A DNA stretch of 64,000 nucleotides. It comes from PALSA-911 sp963839645. Lineage in GTDB: Bacteria > Pseudomonadota > Alphaproteobacteria > Acetobacterales > Acetobacteraceae. The notes under the pieces are model-generated. The model saw only the letters and a program-made list of their open reading frames with translations, did no database searches and had not been told where the DNA came from. Within the stretch, counting starts at the first letter, position 1. Every line of letters starts with the position of its first letter. Below, one piece after another: positions 55,500 to 64,000 of the stretch. The stretch spans positions 682,001 to 746,000 of the forward strand of contig CAWIVZ010000001.1 of assembly GCA_963839645.1 (NCBI GenBank), in the 5' to 3' direction. A program made the position numbers and the translations under genes.

Positions 55500-57953
55500 T
55501 TAGGGTTTCGCGCCTGACTTCTCCGTATCGAGTTCGAAGGTCAGTTTGTCGATCTTGCCGGTGAACTTGAACGGCACATCGTAGCGATACTCCAGCAGCG
55601 CCAATGGCGTGCGGGTATCGCGTCCGATGTCGAAGCTCTCATCTTCCGGGAAGGTGATCGGCGTGGTGTGGTCCATCGAATTCCGGGCCACTTCCTGGCC
55701 GTCCACATACAACACGCCCATGCCGCCCTTGCCCAAACCGGGGCTATCCGGCTTGAAGTCGAACTTGATCGTGTGCTTGCCTGCTGCCAGATAAGGTCCC
55801 TCCCATAGGGTGCGCTTGAGGTCGAGCAGGTTGTACAGGAACACCACCTTGCCCCGGCCAGCGCCGAATTCACCCTTGCTCAGAAACAGGCCATAGCCGC
55901 CGAAGCGCCCACCCTGGGTGACGATCATGCCTTCCGCCCCGCCGTCGGGGATCTCGACGTCGGCGGTGATGGTGTAGGATTTATTGAGAATGTCGGGGGC
56001 GCCACTCGCCGGCACGCCGGTCAGTTCGCCTGTGTAGGTGAAGACCTTGCGTCCCGCCGTCAGGTTCGGACGCGGCGTGTTCCAGCGCGCGAGCGTCGAG
56101 TTGTCCATCGGCAGGACCTGGTTCTTTTTCGCTTCGGCATAAAACAGGTCCTGCATCTCTTTCAGCTTGTCCGGCATCTTCGCAGCCAGGTCGTCGGCCT
56201 CGGTGGGATCCTCACGGACGTTGTAAAGCTCCCAATTATAGCCGGTGATCACATCCGGAGGCGTCGCCGTGCTCAGCACCCAGGGAAGGGTCACCGGTGT
56301 CGTCGCCGCCACCCAGCCATCGTGATAGATGGCGCGATTGCCGAGCATCTCGAAATACTGGGTCGTGCGCCGGGATGGGGCCGTGGCGTTCGCCTTGTCC
56401 CAGGTATAGGCCATGCTGATCCCATCCATCGGACGCTGCGCGATGCCGTCGATCGTTTCGGGCTGCGGAATGCCGGTGGCTTCAAGGATCGTCGGGGCGA
56501 TGTCGATGATGTGGTGGAACTGACGGCGGATACCGCCGGCATCATTGATATGGCCGGGCCAGGACATCGCCACGCCCTGGGCTGTTCCGCCGAAATGCGA
56601 CGCCACCTGCTTCACCCATTTGAAGGGCGTATCGAAGGCCCATGCCCACGGTGCGGCGAAATGCGGGTAGGTTCGCTCCGATCCCCAGAACTCGTACCAG
56701 AGAAACTGGTCTTTGACCGGCACCTCCACGCCGTTGAAGGTGGTGAACTCGTTCGGGGTGCCATTGAGCATGCCTTCGGCGCTCGCGCCGTTGTCGCCGC
56801 TGATATAGATGATCAACGTGTTGTCGAGCTGACCGAGGTCCTGGACGGCCTGGATGACCCGGCCGATCTCATGGTCGGTATAGGCCAGATAGGCCCCATA
56901 GACATCTGCCTGCTTGATGAACAGCTTCTTTTGGAAGAAATCGAGCGAGTCCCACTCCGGCAATTCCTTCGGCCAGGCGGTCAGCTTGGCGTTTTCGGGC
57001 ATGATGCCGAGCCGCTTCTGATTGGCGAAGATCGTCTCGCGCATCTTGTTCCAGCCGCCGTCGAACAGATGCATGGCGCTGATCTTGTCGATCCATTCCG
57101 GCGTCGGATTATGCGGCGCGTGAGTGCCGCCCGGCACATAATAGACAAAGAACGGCTTGGCGGGCGCGATCTCCTTTAGCTGTTTCATGTAATGGATGGC
57201 CTCGTCGGCCATGGCTGTCGTGAGGTTCCAGCCCGGATTGCCCTCGAAAGGATAGATCGGGGTCGTGTTGCGAAACAGGTTCGGCTCCCATTGGCTCGCG
57301 TCACCGCCGACGAAGCCGTAGAAATACTCGAAGCCCATTCCGATCGGCCACTGGTTGAACGGCCCGGCCTGGGTTGCCTGATAGGAGGGTGTGTTGTGGT
57401 CCTTGCCGAACCACGAGGTGGCGTACCCGTTGTCCTTCAGGATGGTGCCAATTGTGCCATTCGTTTTCAAAATGATCGAATCATAGCCCGGATATCCCGT
57501 GCCGATTTCATCCACCACGCCGAAGCCGGCGACATGGTGATTGCGGCCCGTGATCAGCGCCGCCCGCGTCGGCGAGCACAGCGAGGTCGAGTGGAAGTTC
57601 GTGTAGCGCAGACCGGCGTTCGCGATGCGATCCAACGCTGGGGTCGGGATAACACCGCCGAACGTTCCCGGTGCGGCGAAGCCGACATCATCCGTCATGA
57701 TGAGCAGAACGTTGGGCGCTCCCTTCGGCGGCACGATCCGGGGGGGCCACCAAGGCGTCGACTCGGATGCCCGCTCCTTGATTACCCCGCCGAATTTCGG
57801 ATCAGGCTGCGGGAGTTGCTTTCCGTCGATCGTTGTGGTGGCACCGGCCGAACCCAAAACACCGGTCACTTGCTGGGCGGCGCCGTGGGGCGGGTTGCAC
57901 GCGAAGGCGATACCTGACACCGCGATCGCCAGCATTAGCTGAACTACTTTCAT
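55500..57953 (-). CDS. Periplasmic arylsulfatase
   Basis: Exported type I sulfatase of 817 residues that hydrolyses a sulfate ester, with Ca2+ and a formylglycine made from Cys. The modification motif CSPTR is at 126-130; the metal-binding TDDVGF is at 87-92; YIYISGDNGAS-like sequence near 375 and HHIIDIAPTILEATG near 490 are conserved. The last 200 residues form a beta-sandwich (DVEIPDGGAEGMIVTQGGRFGGYGLF) usual in the bacterial arylsulfatase A-like group. The signal peptide is MKVVQLMLAIAVSGIAFAC; the Cys may be a lipid anchor. A maturase (formylglycine-generating enzyme) is not in the window. Confidence 0.88.
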   Translation of the reverse strand: MKVVQLMLAIAVSGIAFACNPPHGAAQQVTGVLGSAGATTTIDGKQLPQPDPKFGGVIKERASESTPWWPPRIVPPKGAPNVLLIMTDDVGFAAPGTFGGVIPTPALDRIANAGLRYTNFHSTSLCSPTRAALITGRNHHVAGFGVVDEIGTGYPGYDSIILKTNGTIGTILKDNGYATSWFGKDHNTPSYQATQAGPFNQWPIGMGFEYFYGFVGGDASQWEPNLFRNTTPIYPFEGNPGWNLTTAMADEAIHYMKQLKEIAPAKPFFVYYVPGGTHAPHNPTPEWIDKISAMHLFDGGWNKMRETIFANQKRLGIMPENAKLTAWPKELPEWDSLDFFQKKLFIKQADVYGAYLAYTDHEIGRVIQAVQDLGQLDNTLIIYISGDNGASAEGMLNGTPNEFTTFNGVEVPVKDQFLWYEFWGSERTYPHFAAPWAWAFDTPFKWVKQVASHFGGTAQGVAMSWPGHINDAGGIRRQFHHIIDIAPTILEATGIPQPETIDGIAQRPMDGISMAYTWDKANATAPSRRTTQYFEMLGNRAIYHDGWVAATTPVTLPWVLSTATPPDVITGYNWELYNVREDPTEADDLAAKMPDKLKEMQDLFYAEAKKNQVLPMDNSTLARWNTPRPNLTAGRKVFTYTGELTGVPASGAPDILNKSYTITADVEIPDGGAEGMIVTQGGRFGGYGLFLSKGEFGAGRGKVVFLYNLLDLKRTLWEGPYLAAGKHTIKFDFKPDSPGLGKGGMGVLYVDGQEVARNSMDHTTPITFPEDESFDIGRDTRTPLALLEYRYDVPFKFTGKIDKLTFELDTEKSGAKP

Positions 57954-58113
57954 GCGACCCCTCGTCCCTCAAAACACGGCTCATTACGCCAGCCGCAGAT
58001 GTGCACTAATCGCACACGCCCCTTAGTGGAACAAGAAAAGTCGACCGCATTCGGATCAGAGGCTTAGGCGTTACATAAGTCTGACGCGTAAGTCGGCTGT
58101 CGGCACGATCCAG

Positions 58114-58884
58114 CTAAAGCGGCCAAACCTCAGCGAACGGCAGCCTTTGGGACCCAACACGTTCCGACCCCACAACCATCAAACCCCAACAACCACCCCG
58201 ATGCCGCTCTTCCCCCGGCAAACACAAAGCCGCCAACGCCGGCGCCACCGATGCCGGCTTCGGCAGCGTGGTGGGGTCCTCCCCCGGCATCGCATTGCCG
58301 CGCAGCCGGCTGGCCACCACGCCGGGGTCGAACAGATTCACCCGCAGCGCCGTCGTGCGAACCTCCGCGGCCCAGGTCAGCACCAGATGCTCCATGCCCG
58401 CCTTGCTCGCGCCATACGGCCCCCAATAGGCGGAGGGTGCGCGGGCCCGCGCATCGGTAACGAACACCGCCCGCCCGGCATCGGACGCGGCCAGCACCGG
58501 CGCGCAGCTGCGGATCAGCCGCCAGGCCGCGGCGAAGTTCACCGCCATCACCTCGGCCCAGTCGCCATCCAGGATATGCGATACCGGCGTCAGCTTGCCC
58601 AGCGCCCCGGCGGCATGCACCAGGATGTCCAGCCGGTCGAAGCGGGCGTAGATGCTGGGGCCGACCTTATCGAGGTTCTCGCTTTCCCTCAGGTCCATCG
58701 GCAGCAGCGTGGCGGAGCCGCCGGCCGCGCGGATGGCGTCGTCGGTCTCTTCCAGCCCGCCTTGCGTCCGCGCCGTCAGCACCACATGCGCGCCAAGCCG
58801 GCCGAGCTCGATCGCCGCGGCCGCCCCGATGCCCCGGCTGGCGCCGGTTACCAGCGCCACCCGTCCCTTCAGCAAGTCCGTCAT
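58114..58884 (-). CDS. SDR-family oxidoreductase
   Basis: Short-chain dehydrogenase/reductase of 256 residues. The cofactor motif TGASRGIG is at 14-21; DILVHAAGALG is the conserved NNAG-like strand; catalytic YGASK follows PSAYWGPYGASKAGM. Its ATG starts two bases after the purF stop, and the order cvpA-purF-SDR is conserved in many alphaproteobacteria, but the metabolic role of the SDR there is unknown. The C-terminal stretch after LCLPGEERH is Gly/Ser/Arg-rich and unlike most SDRs. Confidence 0.85.
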   Translation of the reverse strand: MTDLLKGRVALVTGASRGIGAAAAIELGRLGAHVVLTARTQGGLEETDDAIRAAGGSATLLPMDLRESENLDKVGPSIYARFDRLDILVHAAGALGKLTPVSHILDGDWAEVMAVNFAAAWRLIRSCAPVLAASDAGRAVFVTDARARAPSAYWGPYGASKAGMEHLVLTWAAEVRTTALRVNLFDPGVVASRLRGNAMPGEDPTTLPKPASVAPALAALCLPGEERHRGGCWGLMVVGSERVGSQRLPFAEVWPL

Positions 58885-58886
58885 TG

Positions 58887-60370
58887 TCAGATAGTTACCG
58901 CCAGGAGGCTAAGCTGCCGATCGGCATTCTGTGCCTGGTCCGGCAATGCGATCGGGTATTCCCCGGTGAAGCAGGCATCGCAGTAATACGGCGCCGCCGG
59001 ATCGCGCTCGGTCTTGCCGAGCGCCTGGTACAGCCCGTCGATGGAAATGAACGCCAGGCTGTCCGCGCCGATCAGCTCGCGCCATTTCCTTCACGTCATG
59101 GCTGGCGGCCAGCAGCTTGCTCCGCTCCGGCGTGTCGATGCCGTAGAAGCAGGAATGCGTCGTCGGCGGCGAGGAGATGCGCATATGCACCTCCGCCGCA
59201 CCGGCCTGGCGCACCATCTCGACGATCTTCCGGCTGGTCGTGCCGCGCACGATCGAATCGTCCACCAGCACCACGCGCTTGCCCTCCAGCACCGGCCGGT
59301 TGGCGGAGTGCTTCAGCTTCACGCCCAGATTGCGGATCTGGTCGGTCGGCTCGATGAAGGTCCGCCCGACATAGTGGTTGCGGATGATGCCGAGCTCGAA
59401 CGGGATGCCGCTTTGCTGCGCATAGCCCATCGCCGCCGGCACGCCGCTGTCGGGCACCGGCACGATCACGTCCGCCGGCACGCCGCTCTCGCGCGCCAGC
59501 ACCCGGCCGATCGCCTTGCGCGCCTCATACACCGGCGTGCCCTCCATCACGGAATCGGGCCGGGCGAAATAGATGTATTCGAACACGCAGAACCGCTCGG
59601 CCTGGCGCGCGAACGGCTTGATGCTGCGCACGCCGGCATCGTTGATGATGACGATCTCGCCGGGCTCGACGTCGCGGATGAACTCGGCGCCGACGATATC
59701 CAGCGCGCAGGTCTCGCTCGCCAGCACCCAGCCGCCATCCGGATAGCCGGGAATCCGGCCCAGGATCAGCGGGCGCACGCCCAACGGATCGCGCACGCCG
59801 AACAGCGCCTGATTCGACAGCGCCACCAGCGAATAGGCGCCGACCACCTGCTTCAGCGCGTCGATCAGCCGGTCCTCCACGGTGGAATACAGGCTGATGG
59901 CGATCAGGTGGATGAACACCTCGCTGTCGGTGGTGGACTGGAACAGGCAGCCGCGGCGCAACAAGCTGGCGGTGCAGCTGGTGCGCGTTGGTCAGGTTGC
60001 CGTTATGCGCCACCGCGAAGCCGCCGAACTCGAAATCGGCGAACAGCGGCTGCACATTGCGCAGGATGGTTTCGCCGGTGGTGGCGTAGCGGTTATGCCC
60101 GACCGCGATCCGCCCGGGCAGCGAGGCGATCACCTTGGCGTCGCTGAAATTGTCGCCGACCAGCCCCAGGCCGCGATGGGAATGGAACCGCTTGCTGTCG
60201 TAACTCACGATGCCGGTGGCTTCCTGGCCGCGATGCTGCAGGGCATGCAGGCCAAGCGCGGTAACCGCGGCGGCATCCGGCACGTTCCAGATCCCGAATA
60301 CGCCGCACTCATCGTGGAACTTGTCGTCCGCCTCAGATGCGGGTGCCGAGATCAGCGCGCTGTTATCCAT
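58887..60370 (-). CDS. purF: Amidophosphoribosyltransferase (two frameshifts)
   Basis: First committed enzyme of purine synthesis, using glutamine and PRPP. The propeptide (about 1-21) ends at Cys22 in DECGVFGIW, the nucleophile of the glutaminase domain; HRGQEATGIVSYD and GHNRYATTGET follow. The PRPP-binding motif VLVDDSIVRGTTSRKIV is in the second half, and CFYGIDTPERSKLLA after it. One extra base near 59985 (in the NLTNAHQL region) and one near 59085 break the frame. Corrected length is about 494 residues. Downstream of cvpA on the minus strand, upstream of the SDR by two bases. Confidence 0.88.
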
Positions 60371-60383
60371 GCAGGGTAGTCTC

Positions 60384-60977
60384 CTATTCCCGAACGACGG
60401 GCTTGCCGGTGGCCCGCCCGATCGGGACGGCGTGCATCAGGTCGGCGGCGGTCGTCTGCCGCCCTTCCGGGGGTGGATACATGCGGGGCTGGTATTGCGG
60501 CGGCAACGCCTTCACCACCAGGGCCGCGCCCTGATAGGTGAGCGGCAGAAGCCGAGCGTTCAACACCGCTTCAGGCCATTTTTCGATCGGGATCAGCATC
60601 CCGGTTCCGATATAGGCGCAGATGACCAGAACCGCACCCCGCGCCAGGCCGAATACCAGACCCAGGCTGCGGTCAAGGCCGCCGAGGATCGAGTTGCGCA
60701 CAAGCTCGCCGATCCAGCGCGACAGGATCAGCAGGATGATCAGCGCCACCAGGAACACGCCGCCGAACGCCACGGGCGTCACCAGGGCCGGCATCTTCAC
60801 GTACTGGTCCATCCAGGTCTCGACCTGCGGGCGCGCCAGCGGCTCGGCCCAGAGCGCCGCCAGGCCGGCACCGATCCAGGCGCCGATGCCGAGCACCTCG
60901 GCCACGAACCCCCGCATGAACGCGAGCAGCGCCGAGACTGCCAGCACGCCGATCACGGCCAAGTCTACCCAGGTCAT
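60384..60977 (-). CDS. cvpA: CvpA family membrane protein
   Basis: Inner-membrane protein of 197 residues with four predicted segments, of the colicin V production accessory family. The N-terminus MTWVDLAVIGVLAVSALLAFMRGFVAEVLGIGAWIGA and the segment LVRNSILGGLDRSLGLVFGLARGAVLV are typical. The long hydrophilic C-terminal tail (about 160-197) is less conserved. It lies 13 bases upstream of purF, the conserved radA-cvpA-purF-SDR order of alphaproteobacteria. Role unclear; co-occurs with purine synthesis in many genomes. Confidence 0.87.
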   Translation of the reverse strand: MTWVDLAVIGVLAVSALLAFMRGFVAEVLGIGAWIGAGLAALWAEPLARPQVETWMDQYVKMPALVTPVAFGGVFLVALIILLILSRWIGELVRNSILGGLDRSLGLVFGLARGAVLVICAYIGTGMLIPIEKWPEAVLNARLLPLTYQGAALVVKALPPQYQPRMYPPPEGRQTTAADLMHAVPIGRATGKPVVRE

Positions 60978-61065
60978 CGATTGTCCACGATTTTGACAGG
61001 ATTCAGGTATCGGTACGCGCCGGGTATAACCGACCTCTGCCGGTCAGCGCCATCCACCTTCGCCA

Positions 61066-62450
61066 TCAGCCGGGTTTATCGTCCGCGAAGCCGGCCACCA
61101 GATCGGACAGATGGCCGATTTCCGCCAGCATCAGCCCGTCCGGCGCCGCCAGCGGGCGGTTGCCGCGCGCCACCCGGCGCGGCAGCGTGGCGGCATCGAA
61201 GCCCAGCTTCTGCGCCTCCTTCAGCCGCGCCTCCGCCTGCGCCACCTGGCGCACCTCGCCCGACAGCCCGACCTCGCCGAAATACACCATCCCCGGATGC
61301 GTCGGCCGGTCCGACGCCGCCGAGGCCAAGCGCCGCCGCCACCGCCAGATCCGCCGCCGGCTCGCTGACCCGCAATCCGCCGGCGATGTTCAGATAGACG
61401 TCCTGCGCGTTCAGCCGCAGCCCGCAGCGCGTCTCCAGCACCGCCAGCAGCATCGACAGCCGCCCGCCATCCCAGCCGATCACCGACCGGCGCGGCGATC
61501 CCCCGGCATTCGGCGACAGCAGCGCCTGCACCTCCACCAGCACCGGGCGCGAGCCCTCCAGCCCCGCGAACACCGCGCTGCCGGAGATGTTGCCGCGCCG
61601 TTCCGCCAGGAACAGCGCCGAGGGATTGGCGACCTCCGCCAGCCCGATGTCGGTCATCTCGAACACGCCGATCTCGTCGGTGGCGCCGAAGCGGTTCTTC
61701 ACCCCGCGCAGGATGCGGAACTGGTGCCCGCGATCGCCTTCGAAATACAGCACCGCGTCCACCATGTGCTCCAGCACCCGCGGCCCGGCGATGGCGCCTT
61801 CCTTGGTCACGTGTCCCACCAGAACCAGCGAGAAGCCCTTGGACTTCGCCATCCGGATCAGCTCGAAACTGCACGCGCGGACCTGCGACACGGTGCCCGG
61901 CGCGCTGTCGATGCTGTCCAGCCACATGGTCTGGATGCTGTCGATCACCACCAGCGTCGACGTCCGACGCCTCCTCCAGGCTGGCGGTGATGTCGCGCAG
62001 ATTGATCGAGGCGGCCAGCTCCACGTTCGCATCCGCCAGGCCGAGCCGGCGCGCGCGCAGGCGCACCTGCTCGATCGCCTCCTCGCCGGAGATGTACATC
62101 ACCCGCCGTCCGGCACGTGCCAGGCCAGCCGCCACCTGCAGCAGCAACGTGGACTTGCCGATGCCGGGATCGCCGCCCACCAGCACCGCGGACGCCGCCA
62201 CCAGCCCGCCGCCGAGCACCCGATCAAGCTCGGCGATGCCGGTCACCGCCCGCGGCGGCGGCGCGCTGCTGCCGGACAGGCCGGTGAACGCCACCTTGCG
62301 CCCGGCCGCCTTCCCGCCCGCTCCGGGACGAACCTCGACCACCTCCTCGACGATCGAGTTCCATTCCTCGCAACTCTCGCAACGCCCAGCCCACTTCAGC
62401 GTGACGGCGCCGCAGGACTGGCAAACAAACCGGACGGGGGGCTTGGCCAT
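61066..62450 (-). CDS. radA: DNA repair ATPase RadA/Sms (two frameshifts)
   Basis: RecA-like ATPase that processes recombination intermediates. The N-terminal zinc finger CQSCGAVTLKWAGRCESC is followed by GGDPGIGKSTLLLQ (Walker A). VIDSIQTMWL, the Walker B strand, continues into the radA-specific KNRFGATDEIGVFEM. The C-terminal Lon-like domain includes GDVYLNIAGGLRVSEPAADLA-like sequence and GEVGLSGEVRQVAQAEARL. One extra base near 61965 and one near 61330 break the frame. Corrected length is about 461 residues. The start at 62450 lacks a strong ribosome binding site, and a palindromic repeat ends 22 bases upstream. Confidence 0.88.
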
Positions 62451-62471
62451 GCGGTCAGCTTGTCCGTGTAA

Positions 62472-62677
62472 GGCAAGCAAGGCCAGGGGCGCTGCCCCTG
62501 GACCCCGCTAAGGGCAAGCCCTTAGAACCCGCTACTTGGTTTGGGAGTGCAAGGGGGGCCAACCGTGACCTTGCGGGGTCTCGATTGGCCCCCCTTGCAC
62601 TCCCAAACAAATGGATGGGTTCCAAAGGCTTGCCTTTGGCGGGGGTCCAGGGGGCAGAGCCCCTGGCCTTGCTTCCT
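62472..62677. repeat. Palindromic repeat element, copy 2
   Basis: Second copy of the element at 52331-52533, about 206 bases. Terminal inverted repeats AAGCAAGGCCAGGGGC (62475-62490) and GCCCCTGGCCTTGCTT (62659-62674) are perfect. Internal hairpins match copy 1: CAGGGGC-GCT-GCCCCTG, CTAAGGG-CAAG-CCCTTAG, CCAAAGGC-TT-GCCTTTGG, CCAGGGGGC-AGA-GCCCCTGG. The central stem pairs GTTTGGGAGTGCAAGGGGGG with CCCCCTTGCACTCCCAAAC, perfectly, although these bases differ from copy 1. It lies between divergent-looking ends of radA and the exported protein, both on the minus strand. Confidence 0.8.
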
Positions 62678-63259
62678 TCACCACGGATTAGCCGTCAGCA
62701 CCGCCTCGCCGCCGGCCGGGTCGTTCACCGTGCTGACGATCATCTGCCATTCGTGTTTGGCGCCGGCCGCGGTGTATTCCCGGTGGTGCAGCTTGCTTTC
62801 CTTCGGGTCGGCCTTGTCGGCGGTGATGTCCAGTTTCACCCGGCTGTCGCGCAGAATGCGTTCGAGCTCGTTCATCACCGTCGCTCCGTCGGCGAGCGGC
62901 GTGAAGGTGGAGCAGGAGCCGTTGTCCTGGGTCACCAGCACCAGCTTGCCGCCCTTCGCCGTGGCGTTGTAGACGGCGCCGGGCAGGCCATACAGGAAAT
63001 TGTCCGCCTCGTTGCCGGGCAATTCCGCAAGCCCGGCCTTTTTCACCCAGTCGCGCAGCCCATCGGGATTGCCGGCGAACTCCACGCAGCTTTTCAGGAA
63101 CAGGCCGACCACTTCTTTGGCGTTGTCTTCCGCCTGTGTCAGGTCGGCCGCGCGCGCGGGCGCGCCGGACAATGCCACGGCCAGCAATCCGCACAGCACC
63201 GGCGCTGTCCAGCGGACGGTTCTCATCGCTTTCCGCGCGCGCAATGGCGTCCTCCGCAT
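62678..63259 (-). CDS. Exported protein of unknown function
   Basis: A 193-residue periplasmic protein. A long basic N-terminus (RRTPLRARKAMRTVRW) precedes the signal TAPVLCGLLAVALSGAPARAA, so the ATG twelve codons in (AMRTVRW) could also be the start, but the first ATG has a GGGAGG site. The mature part contains NAKEVVGLFLKSCVEFAGNPDGLRDW and LVTQDNGSCSTFTPLADG with two Cys that may form a disulfide. Small exported proteins of this kind with an SCVEFAGNPD-type segment are known to me only as hypothetical. It lies 77 bases from the ABC ATPase. Confidence 0.6.
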   Translation of the reverse strand: MRRTPLRARKAMRTVRWTAPVLCGLLAVALSGAPARAADLTQAEDNAKEVVGLFLKSCVEFAGNPDGLRDWVKKAGLAELPGNEADNFLYGLPGAVYNATAKGGKLVLVTQDNGSCSTFTPLADGATVMNELERILRDSRVKLDITADKADPKESKLHHREYTAAGAKHEWQMIVSTVNDPAGGEAVLTANPW

Positions 63260-63336
63260 CGAATCCTCCCGGGCTGTGTGGAGGTTACGCAGCGCGAAGC
63301 GATCGCGAAAGCCAATATCGGTAAATTTCTGCTTCG

Positions 63337-64000
63337 TCAGCGCCGCAATTCCATCTGGATCGGGCCCTCGCGCCGGCCGTGGGTGAACTGGTCGACCAGT
63401 TCGTTGCCGCTGTCCATCAGCCGGTCGGCCGGGCCGTTCCAGACGATCCTGCCCTTGTGGATCATCGCCGCCTGGTCGCCGATGCGCCGGGCACTGGCCA
63501 TGTCGTGGGTGATCGCCACCGCGGTGGAGCCCAGCCGCTTGACGCAATCGACGATCAGCCCGTCGATCACCGCGCCCATGATCGGGTCGAGGCCAGTGGT
63601 CGGCTCGTCGAAGAACAGGATATCGGGCCTTGCGGCGATGGCGCGCGCCAGGGCCACGCGCTTCTGCATGCCGCCGGAAAGCTCCGCCGGCGACAACTCG
63701 CCGACGCTGGCGGCAAGGCCGACCTGTTCGAGGAACTCCGCCGCGCGCGACCGTGCGTCACCGCGGGCCACCTTACCGGACGCCAGCAGCCCGAAGGCGA
63801 CGTTTTCCCAGACCGGCAGGCTGTCGAACAGGGCGCCGTTCTGGAACAGCATGCCGATCCGCGCCCGGGCCCGCGCGCGTTCCTCACGGGGCAAAGTCAG
63901 CACGTCCTGCCCGTCGATCTCGATCCGCCCGGCATCCGGCTCGATCAGGCCGAGCACGCATTTCAGCAGCACCGACTTGCCGGATCCCGATCCGCCGATC
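63337..64000 (-). CDS. MlaF-type ABC transporter ATPase, start cut by the window end
   Basis: ATPase of an Mla/Ttg2-type phospholipid or toluene-tolerance transporter on the inner face of the membrane. The window ends inside Walker A: GGSGSGKSVLL is readable at the right edge, so some 40-50 N-terminal residues are missing. Then ARIGMLFQNGALFDSLPVWENVAF (Q-loop), LSPAELSGGMQKRVALARAIA (signature) and ILFFDEPTTGLDP (Walker B) and AITHD (switch His). The FQNGALFDSLTVxENV pattern is the hallmark of MlaF-like ATPases. The permease and substrate-binding subunits would lie to the right. It stands on the minus strand, upstream of the exported protein. Confidence 0.85.
   Translation of the reverse strand, partial: IGGSGSGKSVLLKCVLGLIEPDAGRIEIDGQDVLTLPREERARARARIGMLFQNGALFDSLPVWENVAFGLLASGKVARGDARSRAAEFLEQVGLAASVGELSPAELSGGMQKRVALARAIAARPDILFFDEPTTGLDPIMGAVIDGLIVDCVKRLGSTAVAITHDMASARRIGDQAAMIHKGRIVWNGPADRLMDSGNELVDQFTHGRREGPIQMELRR

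Noticed and set aside
1..64000. CRISPR arrays, tRNA or rRNA genes, prophage or insertion sequences
   Set aside because: No repeat-spacer pattern, cloverleaf, or transposase/integrase was recognised on either strand by eye; a covariance search could still find a tRNA.

Overview
The window is a very GC-rich bacterial chromosome segment. The organism is probably an alphaproteobacterium of the Rhodospirillales/Acetobacteraceae type. This is inferred from three things: a hopanoid cluster with hpnH, hpnM, hpnI, hpnJ and hpnK, the radA-cvpA-purF-SDR order, and the malic enzyme/mutS/glnD neighbourhood. No tRNA, rRNA, CRISPR array, transposase or phage gene was found.

Layout. 1-4.3 kb: two MFS transporters around a 3-hydroxyisobutyryl-CoA hydrolase, then a metallo-beta-lactamase-fold protein with a zinc ribbon. 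4.3-12.3 kb: malic enzyme (minus), then mutS and glnD (plus). 12.3-15.8 kb: a DUF4130-UdgX fusion, a ferredoxin reductase facing a Rieske ferredoxin, and a DUF1203 protein. 15.8-20.1 kb: three amidohydrolase-2 genes with an enoyl-CoA hydratase. 20.0-31.8 kb (minus): a full glycogen operon, glgP-glgB-glgC-glgA-glgX/malQ, the last gene being a fusion. 31.9-33.5 kb: gamma-glutamyltransferase. 33.8-43.7 kb: an MBOAT/AlgJ-like acetylation pair, an MlaA lipoprotein, a cytochrome c'-like lipoprotein, two EamA transporters, a TauD-type dioxygenase and small proteins.

43.7-53.4 kb is the hopanoid/isoprenoid block. hpnH and ispH run leftward; ispA, dxs, hpnM, hpnI, hpnJ and hpnK run rightward. It joins precursor supply (Dxs, IspH, IspA) to side-chain building on the hopane skeleton (HpnH, HpnI, HpnJ, HpnK) and to HpnM, a periplasmic lipid-transfer-like protein. 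53.4-58 kb holds a family of unknown function, several palindromic repeats and a sulfatase with two small membrane/exported neighbours. 58.1-62.5 kb is radA-cvpA-purF-SDR. The window ends inside an MlaF-type ABC ATPase.

Two features cut across the map. First, many conserved genes are broken by single-base insertions (mutS, maeB, glnD and the whole glg operon heavily; radA, purF, hpnJ, ispA and others once or twice) while neighbours such as dxs are clean. This looks like sequence error and not decay. Second, a roughly 205-bp palindromic element occurs twice (before hpnK and beside radA), with compensating changes in its long stem; its insertion before hpnK leaves an open frame running straight into hpnK.
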